The notes under the pieces: generated by a model
The model's input: the letters and a program-made list of their open reading frames with translations, nothing else
Database searches by the model: none
Told to the model about the DNA's origin: nothing
In this document: in pieces, positions 38,700 to 50,855 of the stretch
Layout of the letters: each line of letters starts with the position of its first letter
How positions within the stretch are numbered: the stretch's first letter is position 1
Position numbers and translations under genes: made by a program
NCBI GenBank assembly: GCA_014529385.2
Contig: CM043964.1
Location: 134,080,420-134,144,419, forward strand
Source: Adiantum capillus-veneris
Lineage: Eukaryota > Streptophyta > Polypodiopsida > Polypodiales > Pteridaceae
Reading direction: 5' to 3'
Length of the DNA stretch: 64,000 nucleotides

Positions 38700-39448
38700 G
38701 CTCTACTTGGTGTTTGGGAGACGTCGTCTCCGTAAACTTGATCTAAGCATGCATACTACTTCATTTTTGTGCACAATAAAGAAAAAAAAGAGTCTTATAA
38801 GACAAAAATTTGTTCATTTTAAACATTTGTACATTTGCTTACTTTAGGGAAGCATTATAAGCATTGACAAGGTTTAGGTTATCCTTTAATTGTATGCCTT
38901 GCATCCATCTAGCATCTTCAAAAGGATAATTCTTAACCTTAATAAGATATCATTGGATAGTCTTACCGCCTCTTAGTACCTCGTCTTCATGTCGGAAAAT
39001 GGATTCAGGCTGCAACACCTCTTCTTGGTCCTCGATCTCCGATGGGTCTTCAATAGTTGGTTCTTGAGGTGGCTCTCCTTTGTAAGGCTTTCTTAGGCTC
39101 AGCCAATGGCTAGACAACTTGAGTTGATAGGCCATCTCATTGATTGGCCTAAGAATCTAGAAGGTACCATAGTACCTTTTTGCTAACTTAGCATAGTACT
39201 TTTGGTGTCCCGTAGGATTCTTGCCCGCCTTAATCGAGCCTTGGGAAATTTGAGTAAGGCCAATCATTTTCTTTAAAGGCTTGGGCTCTTCTGTGCTTTG
39301 TCAGTAGTAGCCTTTTGCCTTTGCTGTGAGATAGAGATAACATCCTTAATCTTTTGGAAAGATTCTTGTAGGTCTCAGCTATACTCATCTGCAACGAAGA
39401 TCTTCCCGTGTACCTTAAGTAGCAGGGGACTTTTGGATCTTCCCTCAA
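38700..39448 (-). pseudogene. G3 integrase C-terminus with chromodomain-like tail
   Basis: After the integrase core: DPKVPCYLRYTGRSSLQMSI, then (39135-38950) LQPESIFRHEDEVLRGGKTI, then past a stop YLIKVKNYPFEDARWMQ at about 38947-38895. The PE.I..(H/R)..........YL(I/V)K(W/V)K.YP.E.A.W pattern is that of chromodomains fused to chromovirus integrases, which guide insertion by binding chromatin. Broken by stops and shifts. Confidence 0.75.
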
Positions 39449-40021
39449 TCACCTCAAAAGGTGCTTTTCCCGTGGAAGTATGTACAGTGTTATTGTAGGC
39501 ATACTCCACTAAGGGTAAGTACTTCTCCCATTGGGATCTTTGATTTACTTCCGTTACATAGGCTTTTAGTAGATCAAGGATTATTAGGTTAGCTATTTCA
39601 CTTTGGCCATCCGTTTGCGGGTGATAGGCCGAAGAGAAATTTAGCCTTGTCCCTAAATTCTCAAAGAGACCCTTCCAAAAATTACTGATCATTCTGGGAT
39701 CTCTATCCGACACTATGGACATTGGCAAGTCATGATACTTGAAGATTTGTGAAATGAAGAGGGTTGCCATTTAATGGGCTTTGATAGTCTTTTTGACAGG
39801 TATAAAATGAGCTTGTTTACCGAATTGTCTACTATCGTCCATATTCCCGTATTCCCATGGATATACTTAGGCAATGCAAAGATAAAATCCATGGATATTC
39901 TCTCCTGCAGTGAATTAGGGATTGGAAAAGGTTGAAGCAATCTAGGTTTCTTCCCTCTATCAAACTTTGTCTTTTGGCATACCACACATTTAGAAACATA
40001 CTCTTGTATGTTTGCTTTCAT
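39375..40021 (-). pseudogene. G3 integrase
   Basis: Frame 40021-39713 has the end of the HHCC finger (CVVCQKTK) and the first catalytic Asp (ERISMDFIFALP). A shift near 39750 moves to frame 39770-39375 with VSDRDPRMISNFWKGLFENL (second Asp) and HPQTDGQSEIAN (Glu). All three acidic residues are present, but in two frames. Confidence 0.9.
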
Positions 40022-40201
40022 GGTAGGCCAATAGAAATATGTTTCAATCCCTTTTAGGGTAGACTAAATCCCTCTGTGCCCCGCATAAGGAGGAGCATGA
40101 GATTCATACATTACCTTCTCACGGAGTGAGTTAGTAACGCATAGTCTATTGCCATAGAGAAGATAACCATCTTGTAAATAAAATGGTCCCTATTTCTTCT
40201 C

Positions 40202-40915
40202 TCATACAAGGGCTGAAATCAAATCTCTAAAATCGGGATCAATAGCATACTCATCTGTCATAGAAGATAGATCATTGTGAGCTGCTATGGAAACCACATT
40301 CACTCTTGGCCGTCTTGAGAGTGCATCGACTACTTGATTATGCTTGCCAGCAATGTGAGCAATATGAAAATGAAATTGCAAAAGAAAATTTGCCCACCTC
40401 ATTTGTTTGTCGGAAAGCTTGGTCCGCGTCATGAAGTACTTAAGACTTTGGTGATCCGTTCGCAGAATGAAAGGAGTCCCCAATAAATAGTGCTTCCATG
40501 AGTCTAAGGCATGTAGAACTGCAAGGAGTTCCTTTTTATATATTCATAGATCTTGCTCAACAGGGTCAAGCCTTTGACTTTCATAGGCTATGGCGTGCCC
40601 TTCTTGTAGCAAAACAACTCCAAGACAATCACCACAAGCATCACATTGGACCTCAAATGGCTTTGAGAAATCCGGTAGTGTAAGCACATGTTGAGAGATA
40701 AGATTTTCTTTAAGCTTTTTGAAAGCATTGTTCTCCTTGGCAGACCATGTATACCTAATGTTTTTCTTTGTTAGGTCATGTAATGGTCCCGCAATTTGTG
40801 AGAACTTTTCTATGAAGCGTCTATAGTATGCACACATACCTATAAAGCTTCTTAGTTCATGAAGATTCCTTGGATTGGGCCATCCTTTTATTAACTCTAA
40901 CTTTGATGGATCCAT
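40202..40915 (-). pseudogene. G3 RNase H
   Basis: Frame 40915-40544 covers the RT-RNase H connection (LRSFIGMCAYYRRFIEKFSQ) and the first RNase H Asp (FEVQCDACGDCLGVVLLQEG; DAS is the usual form). After a break, frame 40483-40202 reads ILRTDHQSLKYFMTRTKLSD and AGKHNQVVDALSRRP. Confidence 0.9.
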
Positions 40916-41490
40916 TTGGATGCCATCTCAGAGATAATGTGACCTAAATACTGAATCTCTTGCAAGAAAAATTCACTTTTCGTTCGATCATCATAAGGTT
41001 TATTCTCTCTTAGAACTTGAAATATTACCTGGAGGTGTTGCTTGTGTTCATCTAACGAATTAGAGTAGATGATAATATCATCAAAGAACACTCGAGCAAA
41101 GGTTCGGTGAGGTCTGAATAGCTTCTCCATCAAGCAGTTGAATGTGGCTCGTGCATTGGTCAAGCCAAAAGGCATGACAATATATTCGTAAAGACCAAAC
41201 GTAGTGCAAAATGCGGTCTTTACAATGTCTCGATCAACTATCCTTATTTGATGATAGCCACTTTTTAGGTCAATTTTAATGAAGTAGGTGGACCCTTGTA
41301 GCTTATCAAATAGGTCTTCTACCCGCGGAACGAGAAACCTATTCTTGATAGTGATCCTATTTAGTGCTCTATAGTCGACACACATACGATATGTGCTGTC
41401 TTTCTTTTGCACTAATAGCACAGGTGAGCAAAATGGAGATGAGCTAGGCCTAACCATGCCCTTCTCAACTAAAACATGCACTTGCTGCAT
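40897..41490 (-). pseudogene. G3 reverse transcriptase
   Basis: 197-codon open piece: LVEKGMVRPSSSPFCSPVLL, then MCVDYRALNRITIKNRFLVP, KIDLKSGYHQIRI (catalytic Asp) and VFFDDIIIYS (the YxDD box as FFDD, within the range seen in gypsy elements). The fingers, palm and part of the thumb are in one frame; the protein breaks near 40910. This is the only copy in the window with the complete G-family RT core. Confidence 0.93.
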
Positions 41491-41689
41491 AATCTCCTCT
41501 TGTTGAGCTTGAGAAACTATATAAGGAGGTTTATTAGGCAGTGAAATTCATGAAAGAAGTTCAACTGCATGGTCATCATTGCCTCATTTAGGAGGTAGTT
41601 ACAAGGGATGTCGTCAATAAAGACATCTTGAAACCCCTTGAGAAAATTGGATAGCTCTAATTCCTTGTGATTGTTTATATTTTCTTTTG

Positions 41690-42565
41690 CTAAGCATTAG
41701 GTTCATTTTGATAATTTTTAACAAAAATCATGTAAACAGAAATAGAGCTCTTTATTGACTTATTAAAAGCTTGTGTATGTACAATGGGTATGGTGTTACC
41801 CATATCCTTAGTATCTATGTACAAATCTTTCTCCCTGAACCTAAAGTAGATTCTCCTTTCAAGGAATTTAACATTGGCATCCATGCAATCAAACCATGGT
41901 GCCCCTAGGATTACATCCTCGTGCTTGAGAGGAGAGAGAAAGAAGTCCTCTTTGTCCACATAGCTTTGGACATGGAGCCTCAATTTCCCGATTAATGGAG
42001 TGACTGAAGCTTCTTGCCCCTTGAAAGCACCATGTGCGGGTAGGACATCTCCCATCTAGTAAGCTTGTATGCCTAGCTTGGTGGCCAACTCTGTGGATAT
42101 GAAATTGTGAGTAGAACCAGGGTCAAAGAGAATAAAAGCATCATGTTCTCTTACCTTTCCCCAAGCATGGCATACAGGAGATCCTTTGTGGTGAGTTTCC
42201 TCCTCTTGGATTTCGACCAAGGTAGCTCTAGGAGCCTCATGGCGGGTGTTCTTTTGAGGACAAGCGCGGTACGCATGCCCTTGCTCGCCACACTTGAAAC
42301 AGTGGTTATCCTCGCGATAACGCTCAAGCTCTTCAAGAGAGAGTTTGTTTTTGCCTTTGTAAACTCCCTTCTCCTTAGATTTGTTGGAATTTCCCTTAAG
42401 AGATTTTTGGACATTGTCCTTCCCCTTAGGCTCATTGGAACCCTTGTTTTTGGTGGGCTTATAGTTTCTCTTAGCCCCTGTTTGGAAATTGATTCGAGAA
42501 GCCACCATAGTATGGCGTATAACTGCCGATATGGTGTGTGGCCTTTGGGAGTTGACATACTCCAC
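41690..42565 (-). pseudogene. G3 gag C-terminus and protease
   Basis: Frame 42565-42056 has an intact knuckle CFKCGEQGHAYRAC and protease LFDPGSTHNFIS. A stop at 42056 separates it from the next in-frame piece, 42055-41690, which continues the protease domain (SPLKHEDVILGAPWFDCMDA, a flap and hydrophobic-core region). The DPG triad replaces the canonical D(S/T)G in both G2 and G3, so it may be a family trait. Confidence 0.9.
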
Positions 42566-42651
42566 CGTTTTGAGTCAAAATTGTTGTTTTTTCTCTCCAA
42601 AATCCATCTTTTTGAAGGTCGTGGCTTTGAGATGTAAATCCCAAAACTTGT

Positions 42652-43724
42652 CTACATATTGTGAATGGATTTGTAGGGACAGAGCTTCAAGATTTGCCAT
42701 TTGGTGAGTGCTTTGTCTTTGGCATCGGTGGCCAAAAACTGCTTCATAATGAAAGCTCTTAAAGCTTTCCATGTTCGTGGAGCTTCACCGTTGGCCCATA
42801 GGCTAGACCACCATTGCCTGGCGGACTTTTGAATGTGCATAGTTACATGGTGTAGCTTAGAGGACTCCGTGAAGCCCTCATCTCCAAACGCCGCATCAAA
42901 TTGTTGGATAAAGGCCAAGACTTTGTCCGTAGCACATCGTAAGTAAGGAAAGAGATGCTCTTCCCTCCCTCTTTGAACTTCTTGAGCTTGGACGACCTCT
43001 TCCATGTGGCATAGGATTTCCTATGGCCTCTTCTTTTTGATGGTTCAAAAGTTGCACCATTGATTTCTTCAGAAGATGAAGAATTTGAGGAAGATGGAGA
43101 AGAGGGTGATCTCTTTCTCGCCTTTTTCTTGCCTTGATCTTCATTGTCTGCACCATCACTTTCATAAGAGGAAGAGGATGAAGAAGATGGAGAAAAGGGT
43201 GTCCTCTTTCTCACCTTTTTCTTCTCTTGCTTTTTGTCATCCCTCTTTGAATTATGGCGTGGAGAAGTGTGCGATCGTCTTCTCCGTTTTGGAGGTGATG
43301 GAGAGCGTTTAGCCCGCCATCTTCATGGAGCCATCTCTGTCGAGGTGGTAGGAGACTCACTTCTTTCTTGTTCCTTCGGTGGGGGCTCTTGAGTTCTCCT
43401 TTGGGAAGGAGATGCATCATCAAGGAGCAAATTTTTGAGCCCTTCGTATGGATCCTATTCTTCTTCCTGAATCGGAGAGAGGCCTCTTTTGGGAGTCTCA
43501 CAAGGAGGCTTCCTAGGTACTCTCTCATCATGGTGGGGAGCTTGGAGAATCCCATGAGCACGGAGCAACCATTGCACTTCACTTTGGAGGGATGGATTGC
43601 CCATGGCTTGTTGAAGCCTAGAAACAAGGTAGTTAACAAACATAGGGGCATCATTAGTAGCATGCTCATTAGCAAAATCAAAGTTATCAACATTTATTTC
43701 ACTCTCTTTACTACCGTCAGCCAT
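42652..43724 (-). pseudogene. G3 gag N-terminus and core
   Basis: Starts at the ATG at 43724 (MADGSKESEINVDNFDFANE), shifts near 43450, passes through a Ser/Arg/Glu-rich low-complexity tract (43215-43020) and enters the core (TDKVLAFIQQFDAAFGDEGF, SARQWWSSL) ending near 42652. gag packages the RNA. Confidence 0.9.
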
Positions 43725-44145
43725 TCTAACAACTTTTAGGTGTAAAATTTTTAGATGTAAAATTTTTAGGTGTACTTTGGCACTTCAAGCCCTAGTTGCT
43801 ACTCCTCTTTACCCCTTTAGAAAAAGCACTCAAGCTACTGTACCCGTAGCTCGAATACCATTAATTGCAAGGAATAGAAGAGAGGGTCGTTCAACACCAA
43901 AACGACATCGGCTCCTGTCAAGCTTCTAATAGCTCAATATTGGTTAAAAGCCATAGGAAAGCCTTGTAGGACTCCATTATTAAGACTATAGCTCTCGACG
44001 GTGATGCCCCATTATCTGCACGAAGGCAGGCGCACTGCAAGGCTAAAAAATCACTATTCTAATTACTCAATTGCAATTAATAATACCAACCATTTACAAC
44101 AAGCTTGAGTACCTCCCTTCTTGAGAAACAAAAGAGAAACCTTGT

Positions 44146-44157
44146 GCTCGGATACCA
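44146..44157 (-). other. Primer binding site (tRNA-iMet-like) of G3
   Basis: Plus strand gctcggatacca, one change from gctctgatacca, one base inside the LTR. Confidence 0.85.
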
Positions 44158-44158
44158 A

Positions 44159-45710
44159 TGTAACATTTAATGGCCTAGTAACTTGTGTGTAGTGAAAAAT
44201 AGCATGAACATAGTGATAATTTCACTAAAATAGATTCCTAATGAGAATAACAAGAGTGCTTGGGTGGAGAGAGCAACAAAAAGCATAACACCTAGTTAGA
44301 TAGCATGAACAATACTTCAAAAGAGAGAGAAATTAAGCTATTGACAACAGTTGAGGACCGGATGTATTATAGGTTTCTCCCATCAAGAGAGACATTTTAC
44401 AATACAATTCTTTGTGTTCCTTCAATACTAGCTAGTGCAATGGAGATGGAAGCTTCAAGCACTAAGAAAAACACTTATAAATAATTTTCCTCACGGTCTT
44501 AGACCTAAGACCTCACACACCTTCGAAGATGGTGAGAGCTAGCGGGGTATGAGAGTAGATTGAGAGGAAGAAGGAGTAGTCTTATGAAAAAGATGTACAT
44601 CTCCTCACATAATTAATCATATTAGCATAGCTTAGCTTAGTAATTAGCATAGTAGAGGATATGAGCATGCATTGAAGCTTGGATCTTGGTTGGATTTGCA
44701 TCACAAAGCCAAGAGTTGTTGTTGTAGACCTCCCTTCTCACAAGCTTGGAGTAGGTGATAAGCTTTCCATTAAAGCTTGAGAAGGAGAGAGAGAGAGTAT
44801 TCTTGCTTCACACATGAACTAGTGTGAGTGTGTATGCAATAATGCCTTTGGAAATTTAGCGCCCTCTCTCTCTTGGTAGACCCCTCTTGCTATTTGCTCA
44901 TGCTACCACCCCATTAGACCTCTCCAGGCTTAGCCAATAGGAGCATAAGTGATAGCTTTCTGACATGTGTTCCCCTTTCCCCTTTTGTGAGAGCTTTAGG
45001 TAATTAATTAATGCAACTGAACGCTCATTGAACCCCTTTGTCTCCTGGCCAATAGGAATCAGGCAAGCCATTGGGCTGCTGAATCCTCATTGGACCCCTT
45101 GGGAGACTGTCCAATAGTCTTCTAGAGAGATTAATTCTTATTGGTTCTTTTATTAAGTGTTTTTAAATTAATTAAACTAGATTTACTCTAGCCTTATTCT
45201 CATTGGTGCACCTCCATGGCCATCCAATATGATTTGAGTACACCTTGTGGGCATCTAAGCTAGGGAGCTGACATGTGTCCCTCATTTCCTTTGTGTAAAG
45301 GGAGCTTTTGTGTGGTATGTGTGTGTGTGTGTCTTTCTCACTAACTCCCTACTTGAAAGGATATCCCCCTCCTTTGTAGGACTTGTGAAGATTTTTTGGT
45401 ACACACACAAAGCATCCAATTTCCCTAGTGTTTGATCTTTGGACACAAGCTTTGAATTTTGGAACCTTAGCATTTTGGAAGTCTTGGTGGGCTTAACCTT
45501 AGGGTCTTTAAAGCCCATTGTTGCACCTTGCTCTTTTGCATATGCCCCCCCCTTTGGATCCCTATTTTCCCTCCTTTGGGTCCCTAATGTGGCCGGTCTA
45601 CCAGCTTAACCAATATTCTAGCTTTTTCTCCCTTGGCACTTTCCCATATTAAATGATCAGTTTAACATGAAAAAATCATTTAGGAAAATTATATATTATT
45701 TATTATGACA
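44159..45710 (-). repeat. 5' LTR of G3 (1552 bp)
   Basis: Begins tgtaacatttaatggcctag and ends tttattatgaca. It carries the same landmarks as G1 and G2 (catgaacaatacttt, gaccggatgtat, gaggtcta-type flanks) but lacks the 45-bp minisatellite. Confidence 0.9.
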
Positions 45711-46050
45711 TCTATTGCATGATCAACATCACGCTTGGGTGGTAACTGTGAAAGTTCTTCGAGAAATATATTATCAAATTCTGTTATCCATTCGGGTTCA
45801 GGTGATTCTATCTTCTTCTCCTTAGGGTTAAGCTTTGCGTAAATCCTTTCATTTTTCCTATGACTCTTCATAAGTTTGGTAAAGTTCACTAGTCTGAGCT
45901 TAGGCTTTCCCTGCTAAAATTTCCAGGTTGAGACTTGTGAAGCATAGCATCGATGTCTTTATCAATAATGGTGTGTTGAGGAAATAGGTGCATTTGCGTT
46001 AGCAACAGCCGCATTTCCTCTAGGAGGCATGGTAACTTACTGCACCATAT
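45711..46050 (-). pseudogene. Older gypsy remnant (gag start fused to protease-RT spacer)
   Basis: Minus-strand ATG at about 46049 begins MPPRGNAAVANANAPIPQHT, a gag-like N-terminus. After about 45 codons the sequence passes to 45889-45711 with WITEFDNIFLEELSQLPPKR, the spacer before RT in gypsy pol (the PP.RDVDH.I motif). gag core and protease are therefore deleted. The G3 LTR cuts it at the motif. Confidence 0.72.
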
Positions 46051-46904
46051 CAACCAAGGGCAAACTTAGTAAAATATTCTAATTCGCTCAAAGTCCTTAA
46101 ATCCAATAGAATAGACAGTTGAAGATAAGATGAGAGAGAAATAGGAGAAAGAATAATGAATAATTTAATCCAATTTTTGTATCACAAAATTTTTGGATTT
46201 TCGAAAAGTTTACAAAGTGTCTTGAAAGTTTATAATAAATCTTAATGGCTCTTAACATAATGCACTCGGTAATATCCATTGTGACATCCTTCCACCAATG
46301 GAGCATAGATATCCCATTCCTTGAGTATGTCGGACGGGTGATCCCAATAATCCTTTTTTATCTTTGGTTGGAACCTTTTCTTCATTGGTGTCAGAGTTAT
46401 ACCATTGTTGAGTAAGGGATTTGTTCGTTACATGTATACCCATTTCGGTGTGAACAATTGCCTTCTTGTACCCAAAGTAGTCATCGAAGTAAGCAGATTC
46501 TTTTGGAAACACATCCGGTGTGTCCCATCCAGCTGAGCTGTGTATATTTTCACAATCTGCAAGACACTGAGGTATGTTGTAGGCATTGTATAAAACTTTT
46601 ACATGGCGAGGATTGTGAATTAGTGACTTTCCAAATAAGTCAAAAAACAAATTCCAAGGTACCAGGCTAAAGGAACGTGGATCGTTGTTTTTGTATTGAC
46701 GGCCCCATACATTAAACATAACAATGTCGAAGCATCCCGTAGCCATTACTAAAGGAAGTATGTTTCTGGTCATACATGTTTCCTTTGTCGGACTTAGGGT
46801 AAGTTCATAAGCATTCATGTACAATATTTGATTAGTGACAACAATCTCCTTCTCCAACTTGGATTGTATCTACTCCATACTCTCAATAGGTGAGGGTTTA
46901 TGCT

Positions 46905-47990
46905 CAGATGGTCTAAACTTGAGGTTCCCTGCAACGTAATGATACCAAGTGCAAAATGTATTAGGTACAATACAATCCGCAGACATTAACATTTTCTTCT
47001 CTTCCCCATTATACATGGTAGTGACACGCCTTTGCACTTCCACTCCAGTTTGAAAATGCTCCTCCACCATAAGGCGGGAGAGTATATCCGCCCATACCCC
47101 TCGAGGTAAGATGTCAATCATCTACACACAGACCATCACTCAAGTTAGTTATAATGATAAAACCAAGACTCAAAGTCAAATATTATATCCTTAAAACAAT
47201 ATGTGTTACATCAAAATCAAAATCTTATAACCACAGAAGACCAAAAAGGTACATAGTGTTTCTAGGGAGATACATAAATATGGAAGGGTCCTATGAACCA
47301 ATTCTTGGTTCCTACAATCGAGGTCCTACCCCTATATTTTTTCATATCTCGAGTATCAAAGTTAAGCACTTCAACTTGTGCATTGAAATTCACGTCTTCC
47401 TTTTTGTACCATTCCTCTCCTTGTGATACATCCGTGGGTGGTAATCCATTAAAGCAGTTTACATGAGCATGCCGTTCATTTACATCACCTTTGTAGAAAT
47501 ATCTACCTGAGTTCACTACCATTGGTTGTGCTTGGGCAAAGTCATTAATGCACCTTGGCTTCTCGTAGTCAGCAAAGGTAATGGTGACATTGTGAGGGTT
47601 GTATTTGAGAATAGGTCCATAGACTCTATTGAATCAATCCTAGGGCACATAATAGAATCGGTTGCCACCATTTGGCTTCTTCCATACTCTCATTATGACC
47701 TTCTCACAAAAGCAGTATCTTTGGTTCTTACTAAGTATGAGTTCTCGACTTGGTATGTCCAAAAGAGAACATAAGTTAAGGTAAAGAACATATCCTTGCA
47801 CTTTAACATCACTTTCTTGGATATTTTCCTTTACCCAAAGCTGTGGGTTGATCATAAACCTATCAGGCACTTGTGTTTATGTTTAGGCTGAGCTTCAACA
47901 TATAACTCCCATGCTACGTAAGTGTTCGGTACAAGGTAGTCTCTAGTCCCCTTTGAAACTCTAACCACTTCAATTCCCCAATGGAGAGTG
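46905..47990 (-). repeat. Two diverged copies of a protein module
   Basis: GIEVVRV followed by DYLVPNTYVAWELYVEAQPK (47990-47887) and GVEVQRRV followed by DCIVPNTFCTWYHYVAGNLK (about 47070-46920) share the pattern G(I/V)EV.R(V)...D.(L/I)VPNT(Y/F)..W..YV....K. This suggests an internal domain duplication in the unrecognised protein. Confidence 0.55.
47122..47273 (-). other. Putative intron in the unrecognised coding remnant
   Basis: Begins GTATCTCC, ends TGTGTAG, 152 bases, AT-rich, contains in-frame stops, and both borders fall between codons of the flanking frames. Confidence 0.45.
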
Positions 47991-48923
47991 AATCCAACTG
48001 CATAATTGAAAAAGACTCTTTGTGCAAAGTCAATCAGAGTTCATCTAGAGAATTTAGAAGATCCATCTAAAGCAAGACAAGGAGAGAGAAACTTAGTACA
48101 CATGTGAACCAAAACTGAGTCTATGCTTTTTTTATTCATCAAAATTTGAATTTTATGACTTGTTTATAATATTATGGGTGTCTTGGAGCTAATTCTCTAA
48201 ATATTATTTTAGCTCTCATGACAGGGTATTCTCTCAGACCTCCCACACGACAACATGGTCTGTAGTTATCTTTTACTTTTTCTTTTCCTATGACAGCTGC
48301 AAAAGCATCAAACTTCTTAGCAACTTCAGCAATCCTTAACATTTGGGAGTGCATTGCCAAATAGTAGAACATATCTTCTAGGCCTAACCATATTCTAAGT
48401 TGAAGTAGCTTGAGGTTGGCAAACCAATCTCTTGGACTGTCATCAATGTAGATAAAGAATTGACGGAAGGGTTCTTGATGATGGGTAAGATAACTACGGT
48501 CAACACTCTTTCAACAAGTTGTGCTTCATGGCATGCCAAAGATTTTGGTCCTGATTTCTAAGTAAAAGAGTTCCCGTTCATCCTTGTACAACCATGTCGC
48601 CATATTGTTGAACACTATGGCCAAAATCTCATTCCCCTGGCTAAAGCATTCAGATGTCACTCTGGGAGCCATTTGTTACTACAAAACAAACATTCAAAGA
48701 AATTATAATGTCGTTGTTGAACATTTTAACCACTTTACCATAACTCAAACCAAACACTTCCACTCAAGAAGACAAGTCAAACAAGTACCATCAACCAAAA
48801 TCACTTATAGATGCATCGTGAATACAATATCCTTTCTCAAACAGCATGCATTAATGCGTGCATGATGCATAACTAACCCGACTAGTATCAAGCTTTAGGC
48901 TATTCCCATAACCTTAAGCATAG

Positions 48924-48935
48924 GCTCTGATTCCA
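48924..48935 (-). other. Primer binding site (tRNA-iMet-like) beside family D LTR
   Basis: Plus strand gctctgattcca (one mismatch to gctctgatacca), two bases from the LTR start at 48938. This defines the element as minus strand with its internal region to the left. Confidence 0.78.
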
Positions 48936-48937
48936 GG

Positions 48938-49327
<390 letters not shown>

Positions 49328-49827
49328 TTCAATGATCCTTGATTCACAATCTCTCAGTCAAAATAATACTCACTTGATATCCTATGGCACGGATTCTAAT
49401 TGGGTAAAATATACCTGATCTCAAATACATCAAGAAATAATCACTCTTGCAAAAAACCTAACCTATTACCTCTTTGGTTGCTTCAAAAATATCCAACTCA
49501 GAATCACCTTAAGTTGAAGTGCTCTAACCTTCACAATCCGCACAATGAACACTCAATGGCTCTATGAACTTACAACTGCTCTGTCAGTCCAAAAATTCAT
49601 GAACTGATCAAACAATCACACTTTTAGCACAAAACCTATCTTGGCTTGCAAAATCCTCTAATGATGTTCAAACTTAATTTTGAGAAGACCTCTATACTCT
49701 TGATGATTATATCTACCCATGGTATAACTTTGGGTTCATTATGTCAGGGGACATGGAGTGCGATCCATGTATCTCTGTGGGCCATTTGTGATGAAACTTT
49801 GTCCAAAGCTTTTCCTTGGTACCTTGA
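49328..49827. other. No recognised gene
   Basis: AT-rich flank. 49746-49810 resembles the reverse complement of 12890-12960 beside G1, so it is probably an unnamed dispersed repeat. Confidence 0.4.
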
Positions 49828-50634
49828 TGTCATAAAATCTAATATCTAACCAATCCAAATGAATTTCTCATATTAAACTGATCATTTAATGTGGGAGAAT
49901 AAACACGAACAAGGGTTAGAATATAAAAATGTGCTTACGGATCTATCTCAGCACGACGCCAATGGTAAAGGGGTCCAAATGAGAGATGGTCTGTCAAAGA
50001 CCAAGGCTAGCTAATGGAGCTTAAATACCTTAGGGTTAGCTTCATCAAAGACCTCCAAAGGTTATTGTTAAAAGTCCTTTTGACCGTAGGTAAGCTATGG
50101 TTGTGTTGAGGTGGGAACCCGGCCCAAGCTTGAGGTGCTTGTCGTGCTTGTTGCTGACTAAGGTGCTTAATGACTAAGGTGCTAAGGTGCTCCATGACTA
50201 AGGTGCTTGAGGGGTTAAGGTGTTCAAAAAGTCAAAGCAAATCCCTACTCATGAGCGGGCGAGCCCTCTTTGTAGGAGCTAGAGAGAGAACACACACACC
50301 CTCACACAAGGCAAGCTTGGTACAAAGAAAGCAACTAGGACACTTGTCAAGCTCCTCTTCATGTTGCCCTCATAATGTGCATAAAGCATGTTGGTTGGCC
50401 TCCCAAGAACGTCCAATGATAATTTAGTTAATTTAATTAATTGTTTATGCATTTATCAAGTCCTCTCTCAAAGGGGAAAGGGGGACACTTGTCCCAAGGC
50501 TAGCATGCTTGCATTATATGCACTAAGCATGTGATTGGCCAGGCTTGAGGAGGTCCAATCAGGTGCATGCTAGTGCTAGAAGAGGGGGTTGACCAAAGCA
50601 AGGAGGGGGCTAGCTTGGGGGGTATACTCCCCCC

Positions 50635-50665
<31 letters not shown>

Positions 50666-50855
50666 ACACACTCATTGTGTGGGGTGTAAAGTGCAAGATC
50701 TCCATCTCCTTCTCCAAAGCTTGTAAAGAAGTTGAGAGACTACACCAAAACTCCTTGCTATGGAATGCAAATCCAACCAAGAGCCATGCGTCAATGCTTA
50801 AGCTTGCCATCTTCTCCATCTTCATTACTATGCTATTATGTATGTATGTTGAGAA
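49828..50855 (+). repeat. 5' LTR of G4, 3' end deleted
   Basis: Begins tgtcataaaatctaatatct, the reverse complement of the G-family LTR right end. It continues through the tgaggtgggaacc region (one unit only) and a C-run plus (CA)n tract at 50628-50670. Confidence 0.88.

Larger units (their letters stand above)
37919..45710 (-). mobile_element. Ty3/gypsy element G3 (chromovirus-like), most complete G copy
   Basis: Minus-strand order: 5' LTR 44159-45710, primer site 44146-44157, gag, protease, RT, RNase H, integrase, chromodomain-like tail, polypurine tract (38486-38500) and 3' LTR remnant 37919-38485. All gypsy domains are present but frame-broken. The left LTR begins at a point matching 45101 of the right LTR, so about 940 bases of its outer part are lost. 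The right LTR is inserted in an older gypsy sequence at 45711. It shares long stretches with G1, G2 and G4. Confidence 0.9.
46252..48672 (-). pseudogene. Unrecognised multi-exon-like coding remnant
   Basis: No family recognised. Minus-strand segments: A, 48672-48172, one frame from ATG (MAPRVTSECFSQGNEILAIV) with two TGA stops; B, about 48066-47274, with a shift near 47873 and two in-frame stops near 47640; C, 47121-46252, 290 codons with one TAG at 46870-46872. Between B and C a 152-base stretch (47273-47122) starts GTATCT, ends GTGTGTAG and joins phase 0 to phase 0, as a plant intron would. Composition is Tyr/Trp/Cys-containing and globular, not low complexity. Two stretches look alike (see repeat). 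It lies between an LTR/primer site and a gypsy gag start, on their strand. It could be a captured host gene or an unusual retroelement ORF. Confidence 0.5.
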
